Below are positions 10,401 through 19,870 of a stretch of 64,000 nt of DNA, piece by piece. The notes beneath the pieces were generated by a model. It was given only the letters and a program-made list of their open reading frames with translations. It was not told the origin of the DNA and did not search any database. Position numbers and translations under genes: made by a program. Source of the stretch: Cellulomonas sp. URHD0024. GTDB taxonomy: Bacteria > Actinomycetota > Actinomycetes > Actinomycetales > Cellulomonadaceae. The stretch lies in contig NZ_AUEW01000004.1 in assembly GCF_000426185.1 (NCBI RefSeq), positions 467,161-531,160 on the forward strand. The letters run 5' to 3'. Position 1 is the stretch's first letter; each line of letters opens with the position of its first letter.

Positions 10401-11249
10401 ATGACCGTCGTGCGCGTCGCATTCACCCAGGCCACCTGGACGGGCGACAAGGAGTCGATGATCGCCCTGCACGAGGCCTGGACCCGTGAGGCCGCGTCCC
10501 AGGGTGCCCAGGTGATCGCGTACCAGGAGCTGTTCTACGGCCCGTACTTCGGCATCACGCAGGACACGGCGTACTACGACTATGCCGAGTCGGTACCTGG
10601 TCCGACGACGGAGCGCTTCTCGGCGCTGGCGAAGGAGCTCGGCATCGTCATCGTGCTCCCGGTGTACGAGGAGGAGCAGCCCGGGGTGCTCTACAACACC
10701 GCGGCGGTGATCGATGCGGACGGCACCTACCTCGGCAAGTACCGCAAGCACCACATCCCCAACCTGCCCAAGTTCTGGGAGAAGTTCTACTTCCGCCCGG
10801 GCAACCTGGGGTACCCGGTGTTCGAGACGGCTGTCGGCAGGATCGGCGTGAACATCTGCTACGACCGGCACTTCCCGGAGGGCTGGCGGGTGCTCGCCCT
10901 GAACGGTGCCGAGATCGTGTTCAACCCGAACGCGACGGCGCCGGGCATCTCGAACAAGCTGTGGGAGATCGAGCAACCCGCCGCGGCGGTGGCCAACGGC
11001 TACTTCGTCGTCGCGAACAACCGGGTGGGTCGTGAGGACAACGAGTACGGCGACGAGGCCGTGAACTTCTACGGCTCGTCGTACGCGGTCGGTCCGGACG
11101 GCAACTATGTCGGCGAGCTCGGGTCCTCGAGCGAGAACCAGCTCCTGATCCGGGACCTCGACATGGACCAGGTGCGGGTGGTGCGCGAGAGGTGGCAGTT
11201 CTTCCGCGACCGTCGGCCGGAGGCGTACGGGCCGATCGTCGCGCCGTAG
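10401..11249 (+). CDS. Nitrilase-superfamily beta-ureidopropionase (N-carbamoyl-beta-alanine amidohydrolase)
   Basis: The 282-residue cytosolic enzyme has the nitrilase catalytic triad: E43 in YQELFYGPYF, K116 in KYRKHHIP and C153 in NICYDRHFPE. The RKHHIPN and CYDRHFPEGWR segments are those of beta-ureidopropionase and N-carbamoyl-D-amino-acid hydrolases. It would split N-carbamoyl-beta-alanine into beta-alanine, CO2 and ammonia, the third step of reductive pyrimidine breakdown. The ATG is preceded by GGAGG (10390-10394). The dihydropyrimidinase gene follows after 140 bp, supporting the role. It could alternatively act on N-carbamoyl amino acids from hydantoins. Confidence 0.9.
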   Translation: MTVVRVAFTQATWTGDKESMIALHEAWTREAASQGAQVIAYQELFYGPYFGITQDTAYYDYAESVPGPTTERFSALAKELGIVIVLPVYEEEQPGVLYNTAAVIDADGTYLGKYRKHHIPNLPKFWEKFYFRPGNLGYPVFETAVGRIGVNICYDRHFPEGWRVLALNGAEIVFNPNATAPGISNKLWEIEQPAAAVANGYFVVANNRVGREDNEYGDEAVNFYGSSYAVGPDGNYVGELGSSSENQLLIRDLDMDQVRVVRERWQFFRDRRPEAYGPIVAP

Positions 11250-11389
11250 CCGCCCGTGGGATGGGCGAGCGGTCGGCGTCGAGCGACGGACACGGCCGAC
11301 GACCGGGGGTAGGGAAGGCGTCACGACGACGGAGCACGGCAGGGCTTCACGACGACGGGCACGACGCAGAACACGGCGAGGAGGACCCG

Positions 11390-12808
11390 ATGAAGACGCT
11401 CATCACGGGCGGGACGCTGGTCGGCGCGACGGGGCGCACACCCGCGGACGTGCTGATCGACGGCGAGACGGTCGCGGCGGTGCTCAGCCCGGGCTCGACG
11501 TTGCTCGGCTTCGACCTCGCGGCGAACGTGGACCAGGTGATCGACGCGTCGGGCAAGTACGTGATCCCGGGGGGCATCGACGCGCACACGCACATGGAGC
11601 TGCCGTTCGGGGGAACCAACGCCAGCGACACCTTCGAGACGGGGACGCGGGCCGCCGCATGGGGTGGGACGACGACGATCATCGACTTCGCCGTCCAGCG
11701 CACCGGCGAGCGAGTCATGGACGGGTTGGCCGCCTGGCACGAGAAGGCCGCCGGCAACTGCGCGATCGACTACGGCTTCCACCAGATCATCGGCGGGGTC
11801 GACGACGACGCGCTGAAGGCCATGGAGGGTCTGGTGGCCGAGGGGATCACCAGCTACAAGCTGTTCATGGCCTATCCCGGCGTCTTCTACTCCGACGACG
11901 CCCAGATCCTGCGGGCGATGCAGAAGGCCGCGGACCTCGGTTTGCTGACGATGATGCACGCCGAGAACGGGCCCGCGATCGACGTGCTCGCGGCGCAGCT
12001 GGTCGAGGCGGGCAAGACCGACCCGTACTACCACGGCATCGCCCGGGCCTGGCAGCTCGAGGAGGAGGCCACGCACCGGGCGATCATGCTGGCCGACGTC
12101 ACGAACGCGCCGCTGTACGTGGTCCACGTGAGCGCCAAGCAGGCCGTGGCGCAGCTGGCGTGGGCGCGTGACAACGGCAAGAACGTGTTCGGCGAGACGT
12201 GTCCGCAGTACTTGTACCTGTCACTCGAGGAGCAGCTGGGCGCTCCCGGCTTCGAGGGCGCGAAGTGGGTGTGCTCGACGCCGCTGCGCTCCCGCGAGGA
12301 GGGGCACCAGCGGCACATGTGGCAGGCGCTGCGCACCAACGACCTGCAGATGGTCTCCACCGACCACTGTCCGTTCTGCATGAAGGGACAGAAGGACCTG
12401 GGCGTGGGCGACTTCCGTGCGATCCCGAACGGGATCGGCTCGATCGAGCACCGGATGGACCTCATGTACCAGGGGGTCGTGACGGGCGAGATCACGCTGG
12501 AGCGGTGGGTCGAGCTGACGTCGACGACTCCCGCCCGGATGTTCGGCCTCTACGGCAAGAAGGGCGTCATCGCGCCAGGGGCGGATGCAGACGTCGTGGT
12601 GTACGACCCGAACGGGCACACGTCGATCGGGGTGGACAAGACGCACCACATGAACATGGACCACTCCGCGTGGGAGGGGTTCGAGATCGACGGGCACGTG
12701 GACGTCGTGGTGTCCCGCGGCGAGGTGGTGGTCGACGAGACGGGCTACCGGGGGCGCACGGGCCACGGTCAGTACGTGCCGCGTGGTCTGACTCAGTACC
12801 TCCTGTAA
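11390..12808 (+). CDS. Dihydropyrimidinase / D-hydantoinase
   Basis: This 472-residue cyclic amidohydrolase opens dihydrouracil, dihydrothymine or hydantoins. The binuclear metal site is visible: H66 and H68 (GIDAHTHME), carboxylated K157 (SYKLFMAY), H190 (MMHAEN), H246 (VVHVSAK) and D325 (STDHCPF). The length is normal. I chose ATG 11390 because AGGAGGA (11379-11385) lies immediately upstream, although the frame is open further 5'. It sits between the ureidopropionase and the LLM oxidoreductase on the same strand with gaps of 140 and 25 bp. The true substrate (dihydropyrimidine versus hydantoin) is not decided by sequence. Confidence 0.93.
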   Translation: MKTLITGGTLVGATGRTPADVLIDGETVAAVLSPGSTLLGFDLAANVDQVIDASGKYVIPGGIDAHTHMELPFGGTNASDTFETGTRAAAWGGTTTIIDFAVQRTGERVMDGLAAWHEKAAGNCAIDYGFHQIIGGVDDDALKAMEGLVAEGITSYKLFMAYPGVFYSDDAQILRAMQKAADLGLLTMMHAENGPAIDVLAAQLVEAGKTDPYYHGIARAWQLEEEATHRAIMLADVTNAPLYVVHVSAKQAVAQLAWARDNGKNVFGETCPQYLYLSLEEQLGAPGFEGAKWVCSTPLRSREEGHQRHMWQALRTNDLQMVSTDHCPFCMKGQKDLGVGDFRAIPNGIGSIEHRMDLMYQGVVTGEITLERWVELTSTTPARMFGLYGKKGVIAPGADADVVVYDPNGHTSIGVDKTHHMNMDHSAWEGFEIDGHVDVVVSRGEVVVDETGYRGRTGHGQYVPRGLTQYLL

Positions 12809-12833
12809 GAGCCCGCCAACAGAAGGGTCGCCC

Positions 12834-13850
12834 ATGGACTTCGGTGTGGTGCTGCAGACGAACCCGCCGGCCTCGCGCACGGTCGAGCTGGCGCGCCAGG
12901 CGGAGACGTACGGGTTCAGCCACGTGTGGACGTTCGACTCGCACCTGCTCTGGCAGGAGCCGTTCGTCATCTACTCGGCGATCCTGGCGGCCACGCGCAA
13001 GGTCATGGTCGGGCCCATGGTGACCAACCCGGCGACCCGGGACTGGACGGTGATCGCGAGCCTGTTCGCGACGCTCAACGAGATGTACGGCAACCGGACC
13101 ATCTGCGGCATCGGCCGCGGCGACTCGGCCGTGCGCACGCTGCACGGCCGACCCTCGAACCTCGCGACGCTGCGCGACTCGATCCACGTGGTCCGCGAGC
13201 TCGCGAACGGCCGAGCGGTCGAGGTCAACGGCGCCAAGGTGCGGTTCCCGTGGTCGACGGGGTCGGCGCTCGACATCTGGGTGGCCGCGTACGGACCGCT
13301 CGCTCTGAAGCTCGCCGGCGAGGTGGGCGACGGGTTCATCCTGCAGCTCGCCGACCCGGACATCGCGGCGTGGACGATCAAGGTCGTGCGCGACGCCGCC
13401 GAGAGAGCCGGTCGTGACCCGGACGCGATCGAGTTCTGCATCGCCGCGCCGATGTACGTCGGGGACGACCGTGACCACATGCGGGAGCAGTGCCGGTGGT
13501 TCGGGGGGATGGTCGGCAACCACGTCGCGGACATCGTCGCCCGCTACGGCAACGACTCCCCGATCCCGAAGGCGCTCACGGACTACATCGCCGGCCGTCA
13601 GGGGTACGACTACAACGAGCACGGGCGCGCGGGCAACACGCACGCGGCCTTCGTGCCGGACGAGATCGTGGAGCGGTTCTGCATCCTGGGCCCCGCCGCC
13701 GAGCACGTCGAGAGGCTCGAGGAGCTGCGAGCCCTGGGCGTCACCCAGTTCGCGGGGTACCTCCAGCACGACAACAAGGAGGAGACGCTCCGGCAGTACG
13801 GCGAGCACGTCATCCCCGGGATGGCGACGTCGGTGGTCGCCACCGGATGA
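12834..13850 (+). CDS. LLM-class flavin/F420-type oxidoreductase linked to hydantoinase
   Basis: This 338-residue luciferase-like TIM-barrel enzyme begins MDFGVVLQTNPPASRTVELA and contains YGFSHVWTFDSH, GPMVTNPATRDW and GIGRGDSAVRTL, typical of the family. It resembles a subfamily I recall as F420-dependent oxidoreductase, CPS_4043 type, often adjacent to hydantoinases; this needs checking. The start is ATG 12834, 25 bp after the dihydropyrimidinase stop. Because no dihydropyrimidine dehydrogenase is nearby, it may supply the first redox step or handle a side product. Cofactor (F420 versus FMN) and substrate are unproven. Confidence 0.85.
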   Translation: MDFGVVLQTNPPASRTVELARQAETYGFSHVWTFDSHLLWQEPFVIYSAILAATRKVMVGPMVTNPATRDWTVIASLFATLNEMYGNRTICGIGRGDSAVRTLHGRPSNLATLRDSIHVVRELANGRAVEVNGAKVRFPWSTGSALDIWVAAYGPLALKLAGEVGDGFILQLADPDIAAWTIKVVRDAAERAGRDPDAIEFCIAAPMYVGDDRDHMREQCRWFGGMVGNHVADIVARYGNDSPIPKALTDYIAGRQGYDYNEHGRAGNTHAAFVPDEIVERFCILGPAAEHVERLEELRALGVTQFAGYLQHDNKEETLRQYGEHVIPGMATSVVATG

Positions 13851-13995
13851 CCGATCTGGTGACGAGCACCGGCGCGCCCGGAGCGACGTCACACTGGAGG
13901 CCGGCGGGAAGTAGGGCAGGCTCTGCGGAGGGTGGCTCGAGGAGTCGGCCACCCCCCGCGGACGAGCCGCGGCACGACGAAGGAGCGCGACGCAG

Positions 13996-15312
13996 ATGAC
14001 CTCGCAGGACGGCGCCACGGCGCTCCGGCTCGACCGTGACCACGTCTTCCACTCGTGGTCGGCGCAGGCGCACCTCGACCCGTTGGTGATCGCCGGCGGA
14101 CTGGGGTCGACGGTCTGGGACCACGACGGGCGCCGCTACCTGGACTTCTCGAGCCAGCTGGTCAACGTCAACATCGGTCACCAGCACCCTCGGGTCGTGG
14201 CCGCGATCCAGGAGCAGGCGGCCACGTTGACGACGATCGCGCCCGCCACCGCCAACCTCACGCGCGGTCAGGCGGCCGAGCGCATCCTGTCCCACGCGCC
14301 CGCAGGATTCTCGAGCGTCTTCTTCACCAACGGCGGTGCCGACGCCAACGAGAACGCGATCCGCATGGCCCGCCTCCACACCGGGCGGGACAAGGTCGTC
14401 TCGGCCTACCGCTCCTACCACGGCAACACCGGCGCGGCGGTCGTCGCGACGGGAGACTGGCGACGGGTGCCGAACGAGTACGCCCGCGGCCACGTGCACC
14501 ACTTCGGCCCGTTCCTGTACCGCTCGGAGTTCTGGGCGACCACGCCCGAGGAGGAGTGCGAGCGTGCGCTGCACCATCTGGAGCGTGTGATCCAGGCCGA
14601 GGGGCCGACGAGCGTCGCGGCGATCCTGCTGGAGACGATCCCCGGTACCGCCGGCGTCCTCGTGCCGCCGCCGGGCTACCTCGCGGGCGTCCGCGCCATC
14701 GCGGACCGGTACGGGATCCTGCTGATCCTCGACGAGGTGATGTGCGGGTTCGGTCGCACGGGCCAGTGGTTCGCGTTCGACGGGTTCGACGTGCGCCCGG
14801 ACCTCATCACCTTCGCCAAGGGCGTCAACTCCGGCTACGTCCCGGCGGGCGGCGTCATCCTCAGCGACCCGATCGCCACGACGTTCGACGACGCCGTGTT
14901 CCCGGGCGGCCTGACCTACTCGGGGCACCCGCTGGCGATGGCGTCCATCGTCGCGACGCTCGACGCGATGGCCGACGAGGGCATCGTCGAGCACGCCGCC
15001 ACGATCGGCGCTGACGTGCTCGGCCCGGGCCTGACGGCCCTCGCGGACCGGAACCCGCTGGTCGGCGAGGTCCGCGGCCTCGGGGTGTTCTGGGCGATCG
15101 AGATCGTCCAGGACAAGGCCACCCACCAACCCGTCGAGCCGGCAGTGATGGGCAAGGTCAAGGCGGCGGCGCTGGCCCGCGGGCTCCTGCCGTTCCTCGC
15201 CGACAACCGCGTCCACGTGGTCCCGCCCTGCGTCGTCACCCCCGACGAGGCTCGGACCGGCCTCGGCCTGTTGGAAGAGGCACTCGACGAGGTCGCGGCG
15301 ACCGTCGCCTGA
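13996..15312 (+). CDS. Class III PLP-dependent aminotransferase (probable beta-alanine transaminase)
   Basis: The 438-residue protein is a fold-type I, class III aminotransferase. The PLP lysine is K275 in TFAKGVNSGY, with D246 in LILDEVMCGFGRTG stabilising the ring nitrogen. Members include beta-alanine:pyruvate and 4-aminobutyrate transaminases. Given the operon it should convert beta-alanine (from uracil) or 3-aminoisobutyrate (from thymine) into malonate semialdehyde or its methyl form. The ATG has AAGGAG about 9 bases upstream. The 145-bp gap before it carries two hairpins, GGGTGGC/GCCACCC (13930-13954) and CCGCGG/CCGCGG (13956-13972), possibly damping expression. Confidence 0.9.
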   Translation: MTSQDGATALRLDRDHVFHSWSAQAHLDPLVIAGGLGSTVWDHDGRRYLDFSSQLVNVNIGHQHPRVVAAIQEQAATLTTIAPATANLTRGQAAERILSHAPAGFSSVFFTNGGADANENAIRMARLHTGRDKVVSAYRSYHGNTGAAVVATGDWRRVPNEYARGHVHHFGPFLYRSEFWATTPEEECERALHHLERVIQAEGPTSVAAILLETIPGTAGVLVPPPGYLAGVRAIADRYGILLILDEVMCGFGRTGQWFAFDGFDVRPDLITFAKGVNSGYVPAGGVILSDPIATTFDDAVFPGGLTYSGHPLAMASIVATLDAMADEGIVEHAATIGADVLGPGLTALADRNPLVGEVRGLGVFWAIEIVQDKATHQPVEPAVMGKVKAAALARGLLPFLADNRVHVVPPCVVTPDEARTGLGLLEEALDEVAATVA

Positions 15313-15392
15313 CGGAAGCGGAGCGGACGTCTGAATGACGTCACCGGAACCCGTGCCATGGACACATACCGCACCGCCGAGGAGCACACCGC

Positions 15393-16151
15393 ATGAGCAC
15401 CACACGACCCCGTCGCGCCCTGGTCACGGGTGCGTCCTCCGGCATCGGCGCGGCCACCGTCCGGCGGCTGCGCACGGAGGGCTGGGACGTCGTCGCGACG
15501 GCCCGCCGCGCCGACCGTCTGGGGGCGCTGGCCGAGGAGACCGGCGCCGAGACCGTCGTCGCGGACGTGACGGACGATGCCGACGTCGAGAGGCTCGCGG
15601 AGCTCGTGGCCGCCGGTGGACCGCTCGACGCCCTGGTGAACAACGCGGGCGGCGCGTTCGGCCTGGACCCCGTCGAGAAGGCCGACCTGGACCAGTGGCG
15701 TCGGATGTACGAGCTCAACGTGCTGGGGACCCTGCGCGTGACGCAGGCCCTGCTGCCGCAGCTGCGGGCCGACGGCGGGGGAGACGTGGTCGTCGTGACC
15801 TCGACCGCCGCGTACGGCCCGTACGAGGGCGGCGCCGGCTACACGGGCGCGAAGGCGGCAGAGCGGATGCTCGCCACGACGTTGCGCTGGGAGATCGTCG
15901 GCGAACCGATCCGTGTGCTGGAGATCGCGCCGGGCGCGGTCGCGACGGACGAGTTCGCGCTGGTCCGGTTCGACGGTGACGCGCAGCGGGCCGCCGCGGT
16001 CTACGACGGCTACGAGCCGTTGGTCGCCGACGACATCGCCGAGGCCATCGCGTGGACGCTGTCGCGCCCGCCGCACGTCAACATCGACCTGCTCGTCGTG
16101 CGACCACGCGCCCAGGCGAGCAACACGAAGATCGCCCGAACGACGAGCTGA
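15393..16151 (+). CDS. SDR-family oxidoreductase, YdfG/3-hydroxy-acid dehydrogenase-like
   Basis: This classical short-chain dehydrogenase of 252 residues has the TGASSGIG cofactor motif (12-19), NNAG (83-86) and catalytic S137, Y150 and K154 (YTGAK). The C-terminal HVNIDLLVVRPRAQA segment is typical of the NADP-dependent 3-hydroxy acid dehydrogenase (YdfG) group. As the last gene of the operon it could reduce malonate semialdehyde from the preceding aminotransferase to 3-hydroxypropionate, as YdfG does beside the Rut pathway. That role is inferred from context. The start is ATG 15393, 80 bp after the aminotransferase. Confidence 0.86.
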   Translation: MSTTRPRRALVTGASSGIGAATVRRLRTEGWDVVATARRADRLGALAEETGAETVVADVTDDADVERLAELVAAGGPLDALVNNAGGAFGLDPVEKADLDQWRRMYELNVLGTLRVTQALLPQLRADGGGDVVVVTSTAAYGPYEGGAGYTGAKAAERMLATTLRWEIVGEPIRVLEIAPGAVATDEFALVRFDGDAQRAAAVYDGYEPLVADDIAEAIAWTLSRPPHVNIDLLVVRPRAQASNTKIARTTS

Positions 16152-16223
16152 GCCGCCCGCCCTGCTCCGGACCGGGGCCCGTCCGCGTCCTCGGATGTCC
16201 GACCGGATACGTAGGGTTATCGG

Positions 16224-18035
16224 GTGCCCGTCGCTCCCTCCACCGAGCTCCCACCAGCCAAGGCCGCGTCCACCACGGCAGTCCTGCTGCAGCTGCGTCG
16301 CTGGGCCCGGCCCGCTCTGCCGAGAATCGCGCTCGGCGGGCTGACCGCACTCGGCGCCAGCCTGCTCGCGCTCGCGGTTCCGCAGGTGCTGCGCGTCATC
16401 GTCAACGGCCCGTTGCTCACGGAGGGGTCGACGCAGGCCGTGGTCCTGGGAGCGCTGGTCGTCCTCGCGTTGGGCGTGCTGGAGGCGTTCCTCGTCTGGT
16501 GCAGGCGCGCACTGATCCTCACGCCGGGAACCGCCGTGGAACGGGACATGCGCACCGACCTGTTCCGGCACCTGCTCGACCTCCCGGTCGAGTTCCACGA
16601 CCGGTGGCCGGGCGGCCAGCTGCTCTCGCGCATCATGTCCGACCTGAGCACGATCCGGCGCTGGACCGTGTTCGGGCTCGTGATGCTCCTGGTCAGCGCC
16701 ACCACGGTGCTCGTCGGTGTGGCGCTGATGATCTGGACGAGCCCGGTGCTCGGCACCGTCTACCTCGTCGGTGCCGTGCCCATGATCTGGCTCGGTTTCC
16801 GCTTCCGGGAGGGCTACAAGGCCGTCGCACGCCGTGCCCGGGACCAGACCGGGGACCTGGCGACCACGGTCGAGGAGTCGGTGCACGGCATCCGCGTGCT
16901 CAAGGCGTTCGGCCGGGGACAGGACGCGCTCGACGACTTCGCGCGGCAGGCCGACGCGCTGCGCACCACCGAGGTGCACAAGGCTCGGACCCTGTCGCGG
17001 GTCTCCTTCGCCCTCGGTGCCGTCCCCGAGGCCGTGCTGGCCGTGTCTCTCGCGATCGGCGTGACCCTGACGGCGAACGACCAGCTGAGCGTCGGCGCTC
17101 TCGTCGCGTTCTTCGCCACGGCGGCCGTCGTGAACAACCCCGTCGAGCGCCTCGGCATGCTGCTCGCCATGACGTTGGACGCCCGGGCTGCCACGGATCG
17201 GTACATGCAGGTGATGACGACCCGGTCCTCCGTCCGCGACCCGGCCGAGCCGGCGAAGCTGCCCGCTGCGGGCGCGGCCGGCTCTGTCGTGGAGCTCGCC
17301 GGCGTCGGCTTCGCCCATCCGGGCGGGTCGAGCGCTGCCGTGCTCGACGGCGTCGACCTGCGCCTGGAACCGGGCGAGACGCTTGCCCTCGTCGGCCTCA
17401 CGGGCAGCGGCAAGACGACCCTGCTCCAGCTGGTGCCCCGGCTGCACGACGTCACGGCCGGGTCGGTGCGGATCGACGGCGTCGACGTCCGCGACCTCAC
17501 GCGCGACGACCTCCGGCGCGCCGTATCCGTCGCCTTCGAGGATCCGATCCTGTTCTCCGCCTCCGTCCGGGACAACGTGCTTCTCGGTGCCGACGTGACG
17601 GGCCCGGCTGCGGACGCCCTGCTGCAGGAGGCGCTCGCCGTCGCGCGTGCGGAGTTCGTCCACGGACTCCCCGACGGGCTCGGGACGATCATCGGCGAGG
17701 AGGGCCTGAGCCTGTCCGGCGGTCAGCGACAACGCATCGCCCTCGCGCGCGCGATCGCCGTGCGACCCCGGGTGCTGGTGCTGGACGACCCGCTCTCCGC
17801 TCTCGACGTGACCACCGAGGCCGAGGTCACGGGGCGCCTGCGCACCATGCTCCGAGGAACGACGACCCTCGTGGTCGCTCACCGGCCGTCCACCGTGGCC
17901 CTCGCGGACCGGGTCGCCGTGCTCGAGGACGGCCGCATCACCGGTGTCGGACGCCACGCAGACCTCCTGACGAGCCACCCGCACTACCGCTACGTCCTCA
18001 CCGCACTGTCCGAGCACGAGGAGGTGCGCTCGTGA
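16224..18035 (+). CDS. ABC exporter subunit with degenerate catalytic site (TMD-NBD)
   Basis: This half-transporter of 603 residues has an N-terminal six-helix exporter domain (about 35-325) and a C-terminal ATPase. Walker A is GLTGSGKTT (391-399), the signature LSGGQ is at 497-501 and the H-loop is H553. The Q-loop position is E439 (FEDPILFS), and Walker B is VLVLDDP with D522 where the catalytic glutamate is expected. Such substitutions mark the degenerate partner of a heterodimeric exporter. The start is GTG 16224, six bases after a TAGGGT -10 (16212-16217), suggesting a leaderless transcript. It overlaps the next gene by 4 bp. The substrate, possibly a drug or lipid, is unknown. Confidence 0.9.
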   Translation: MPVAPSTELPPAKAASTTAVLLQLRRWARPALPRIALGGLTALGASLLALAVPQVLRVIVNGPLLTEGSTQAVVLGALVVLALGVLEAFLVWCRRALILTPGTAVERDMRTDLFRHLLDLPVEFHDRWPGGQLLSRIMSDLSTIRRWTVFGLVMLLVSATTVLVGVALMIWTSPVLGTVYLVGAVPMIWLGFRFREGYKAVARRARDQTGDLATTVEESVHGIRVLKAFGRGQDALDDFARQADALRTTEVHKARTLSRVSFALGAVPEAVLAVSLAIGVTLTANDQLSVGALVAFFATAAVVNNPVERLGMLLAMTLDARAATDRYMQVMTTRSSVRDPAEPAKLPAAGAAGSVVELAGVGFAHPGGSSAAVLDGVDLRLEPGETLALVGLTGSGKTTLLQLVPRLHDVTAGSVRIDGVDVRDLTRDDLRRAVSVAFEDPILFSASVRDNVLLGADVTGPAADALLQEALAVARAEFVHGLPDGLGTIIGEEGLSLSGGQRQRIALARAIAVRPRVLVLDDPLSALDVTTEAEVTGRLRTMLRGTTTLVVAHRPSTVALADRVAVLEDGRITGVGRHADLLTSHPHYRYVLTALSEHEEVRS

Positions 18036-19837
18036 CGGACGACGAGTCCCGCGACGACGCCCCCTCGCGAACCGAGTCCCGACGCCTGCGGAGGCGGTCC
18101 CTGACCCTGCTCGCCTCCCTGCTCGCGCCCGTCTCCGGCGCAGCGTGGTGGACAGCGGCGCTCGTCGTCGGATCTCAGGTTGCCGCTGTTGCAGGTCCTG
18201 CCCTCGTCGCGTACGGCATCGACCACGGACTGCCCGCCCTGCAGGACGGCGACCGTGGCCCGCTCCTGCTCGCCGCCGGCGCCTACCTCGTCGCGGCGCT
18301 CCTGGGCGGGGTCCTGGTCGCGGCCACGGTTCGCGCCTCTGCGCGCGTGAGCCAGACGATGCTGCTGGACCTGCGGCGCCGCGTGTTCCGGCACACGCAG
18401 CGGCTGAGCCTCGAGTTCCACGAGAGCTACACGTCGGGTCGGATCATCTCCCGGCAGACGTCCGACGTCGAGGCGCTGCGCGAGCTGCTCGACGGCGGCG
18501 TGACCACGCTCGCCACGGGCATCCTCGCGATGGTCCTCACCGCGGTCTCGTTGGTGCTGCTCGACTGGCGCAGCGGACTCGTCCTGCTGGTCGCCGTCGT
18601 TCCCGGCGTCCTGCTCACGCGGTGGTTCCAGGTGCGCTCGCAGCGGCAGTACCGCAAGAACCGCTCGGCGGCCGCCCGGTTGATCGTGCGGTTCGTCGAG
18701 ACGATGACGGGAATCCGCGCGGTGCAGGCGTTCCGTCGTCAGCGGGCCGTCGAGCAGGTCTACGGCGAGCTCTCGGAGACCTATCGCGGTTCGACGGCTG
18801 AGGCGATCCGGCTCAACGGCGTCTTCGACACCGGCCTGGTCCTCATCGGCAACGTCACGGTGGCCGCGGTCCTGCTGGTCGGCGGACTGCGCGTGCTCGA
18901 CGGTGGCCTCGAGGTCGGCCTGCTCGCCGCGTCCGTGCTCTACGCCCGCCGGTTCTTCTCCCCGCTCGCCCAGATCGGCATGTTCTACAACTCCTTCCAG
19001 TCGGCCACGGCTGCTCTCGAGAAGCTCGCGGCGCTCCTCGCCGAGGAGCCGACGGTCCCCGAGCCGGTCCGCCCGGTCCGTCTGACCGCTCCCCGCGGCG
19101 ACGTCCGGTTCGACGCGGTCGAGTTCGGCTACGGCACGGGACCGACGGTCCTGCGGGGGCTCGACCTGCACATCCCGGCGGGCCAGTCCGTGGCGCTGGT
19201 CGGCGAGACGGGCGCCGGCAAGTCGACGGTGGCCAAGCTGCTGGCGCGGTTCTACGACGTCCGCGCCGGCTCGGTGCGGCTCGACGGCCTCGACCTGCGC
19301 ACGATCGACCCGACCGACCTGCGGCGCGCGGTCGTCATGGTGACCCAGGAGGCCTACCTGTTCTCGGGCTCCGTCGGTGCGAACATCGCGCTCGGCAGGC
19401 CCGGGGCGGCGCAGGACGAGATCGAGGCGGCTGCGCGTGCGGTCGGCGCGCACGACCTCATCGTGGCCATGCCCGACGGCTACGACACGGAGGTGGACAA
19501 GCGCGGTGTGCGGCTCTCGGCAGGGCAACGACAGCTGGTGTCCTTCGCGCGGGCGTTCCTCGCGGACCCCGCCCTGCTGATCCTGGACGAGGCGACCAGC
19601 TCGCTCGACGTCCCGGGGGAGGCTCTCGTCCAGGACGGCCTCGCGACCCTGCTGGACGACCGGACCTCCGTCGTGATCGCGCACCGGCTCTCGACGGTGA
19701 TGGGTGCCGACCGGGTTCTCGTCGTCGACGGCGGCCGGATCGTCGAGGACGGGACGCCCCTCGAGCTGGTCGATGCCGGCGGACGGTTCGCCGACCTGTA
19801 CGACGACTGGCAGCGTTCGCTGCAGCGATCGACGTGA
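18032..19837 (+). CDS. ABC exporter subunit with intact catalytic glutamate (TMD-NBD)
   Basis: The partner half-transporter has 601 residues, with the exporter membrane domain at about 25-330 and the ATPase after it. Walker A is GETGAGKST (391-399), the Q-loop is Q439 (VTQEAYLFS), Walker B is LLILDEATSSLD with catalytic E520, and the H-loop is in IAHRLSTV. Its signature is LSAGQ (495-499) instead of LSGGQ. The intact Walker B here pairs with the intact signature of the upstream subunit, giving one consensus and one degenerate site. GTG 18032 overlaps the upstream stop (GTGA), implying coupled translation and 1:1 assembly. Confidence 0.9.
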   Translation: MTDDESRDDAPSRTESRRLRRRSLTLLASLLAPVSGAAWWTAALVVGSQVAAVAGPALVAYGIDHGLPALQDGDRGPLLLAAGAYLVAALLGGVLVAATVRASARVSQTMLLDLRRRVFRHTQRLSLEFHESYTSGRIISRQTSDVEALRELLDGGVTTLATGILAMVLTAVSLVLLDWRSGLVLLVAVVPGVLLTRWFQVRSQRQYRKNRSAAARLIVRFVETMTGIRAVQAFRRQRAVEQVYGELSETYRGSTAEAIRLNGVFDTGLVLIGNVTVAAVLLVGGLRVLDGGLEVGLLAASVLYARRFFSPLAQIGMFYNSFQSATAALEKLAALLAEEPTVPEPVRPVRLTAPRGDVRFDAVEFGYGTGPTVLRGLDLHIPAGQSVALVGETGAGKSTVAKLLARFYDVRAGSVRLDGLDLRTIDPTDLRRAVVMVTQEAYLFSGSVGANIALGRPGAAQDEIEAAARAVGAHDLIVAMPDGYDTEVDKRGVRLSAGQRQLVSFARAFLADPALLILDEATSSLDVPGEALVQDGLATLLDDRTSVVIAHRLSTVMGADRVLVVDGGRIVEDGTPLELVDAGGRFADLYDDWQRSLQRST

Positions 19838-19870
19838 GGAGGCTGGCGGCGTTCTCCTCACCTGCGAGCG

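Noticed and set aside
13848..13997. Short frame between the LLM oxidoreductase and the aminotransferase
   Set aside because: Arg/Pro-rich, no ribosome site, and the region is better explained by two hairpins.
14916..18017. Long open frame antisense to the aminotransferase, SDR and exporter
   Set aside because: Same high-GC artefact; no recognisable domains, and three real genes occupy the plus strand.
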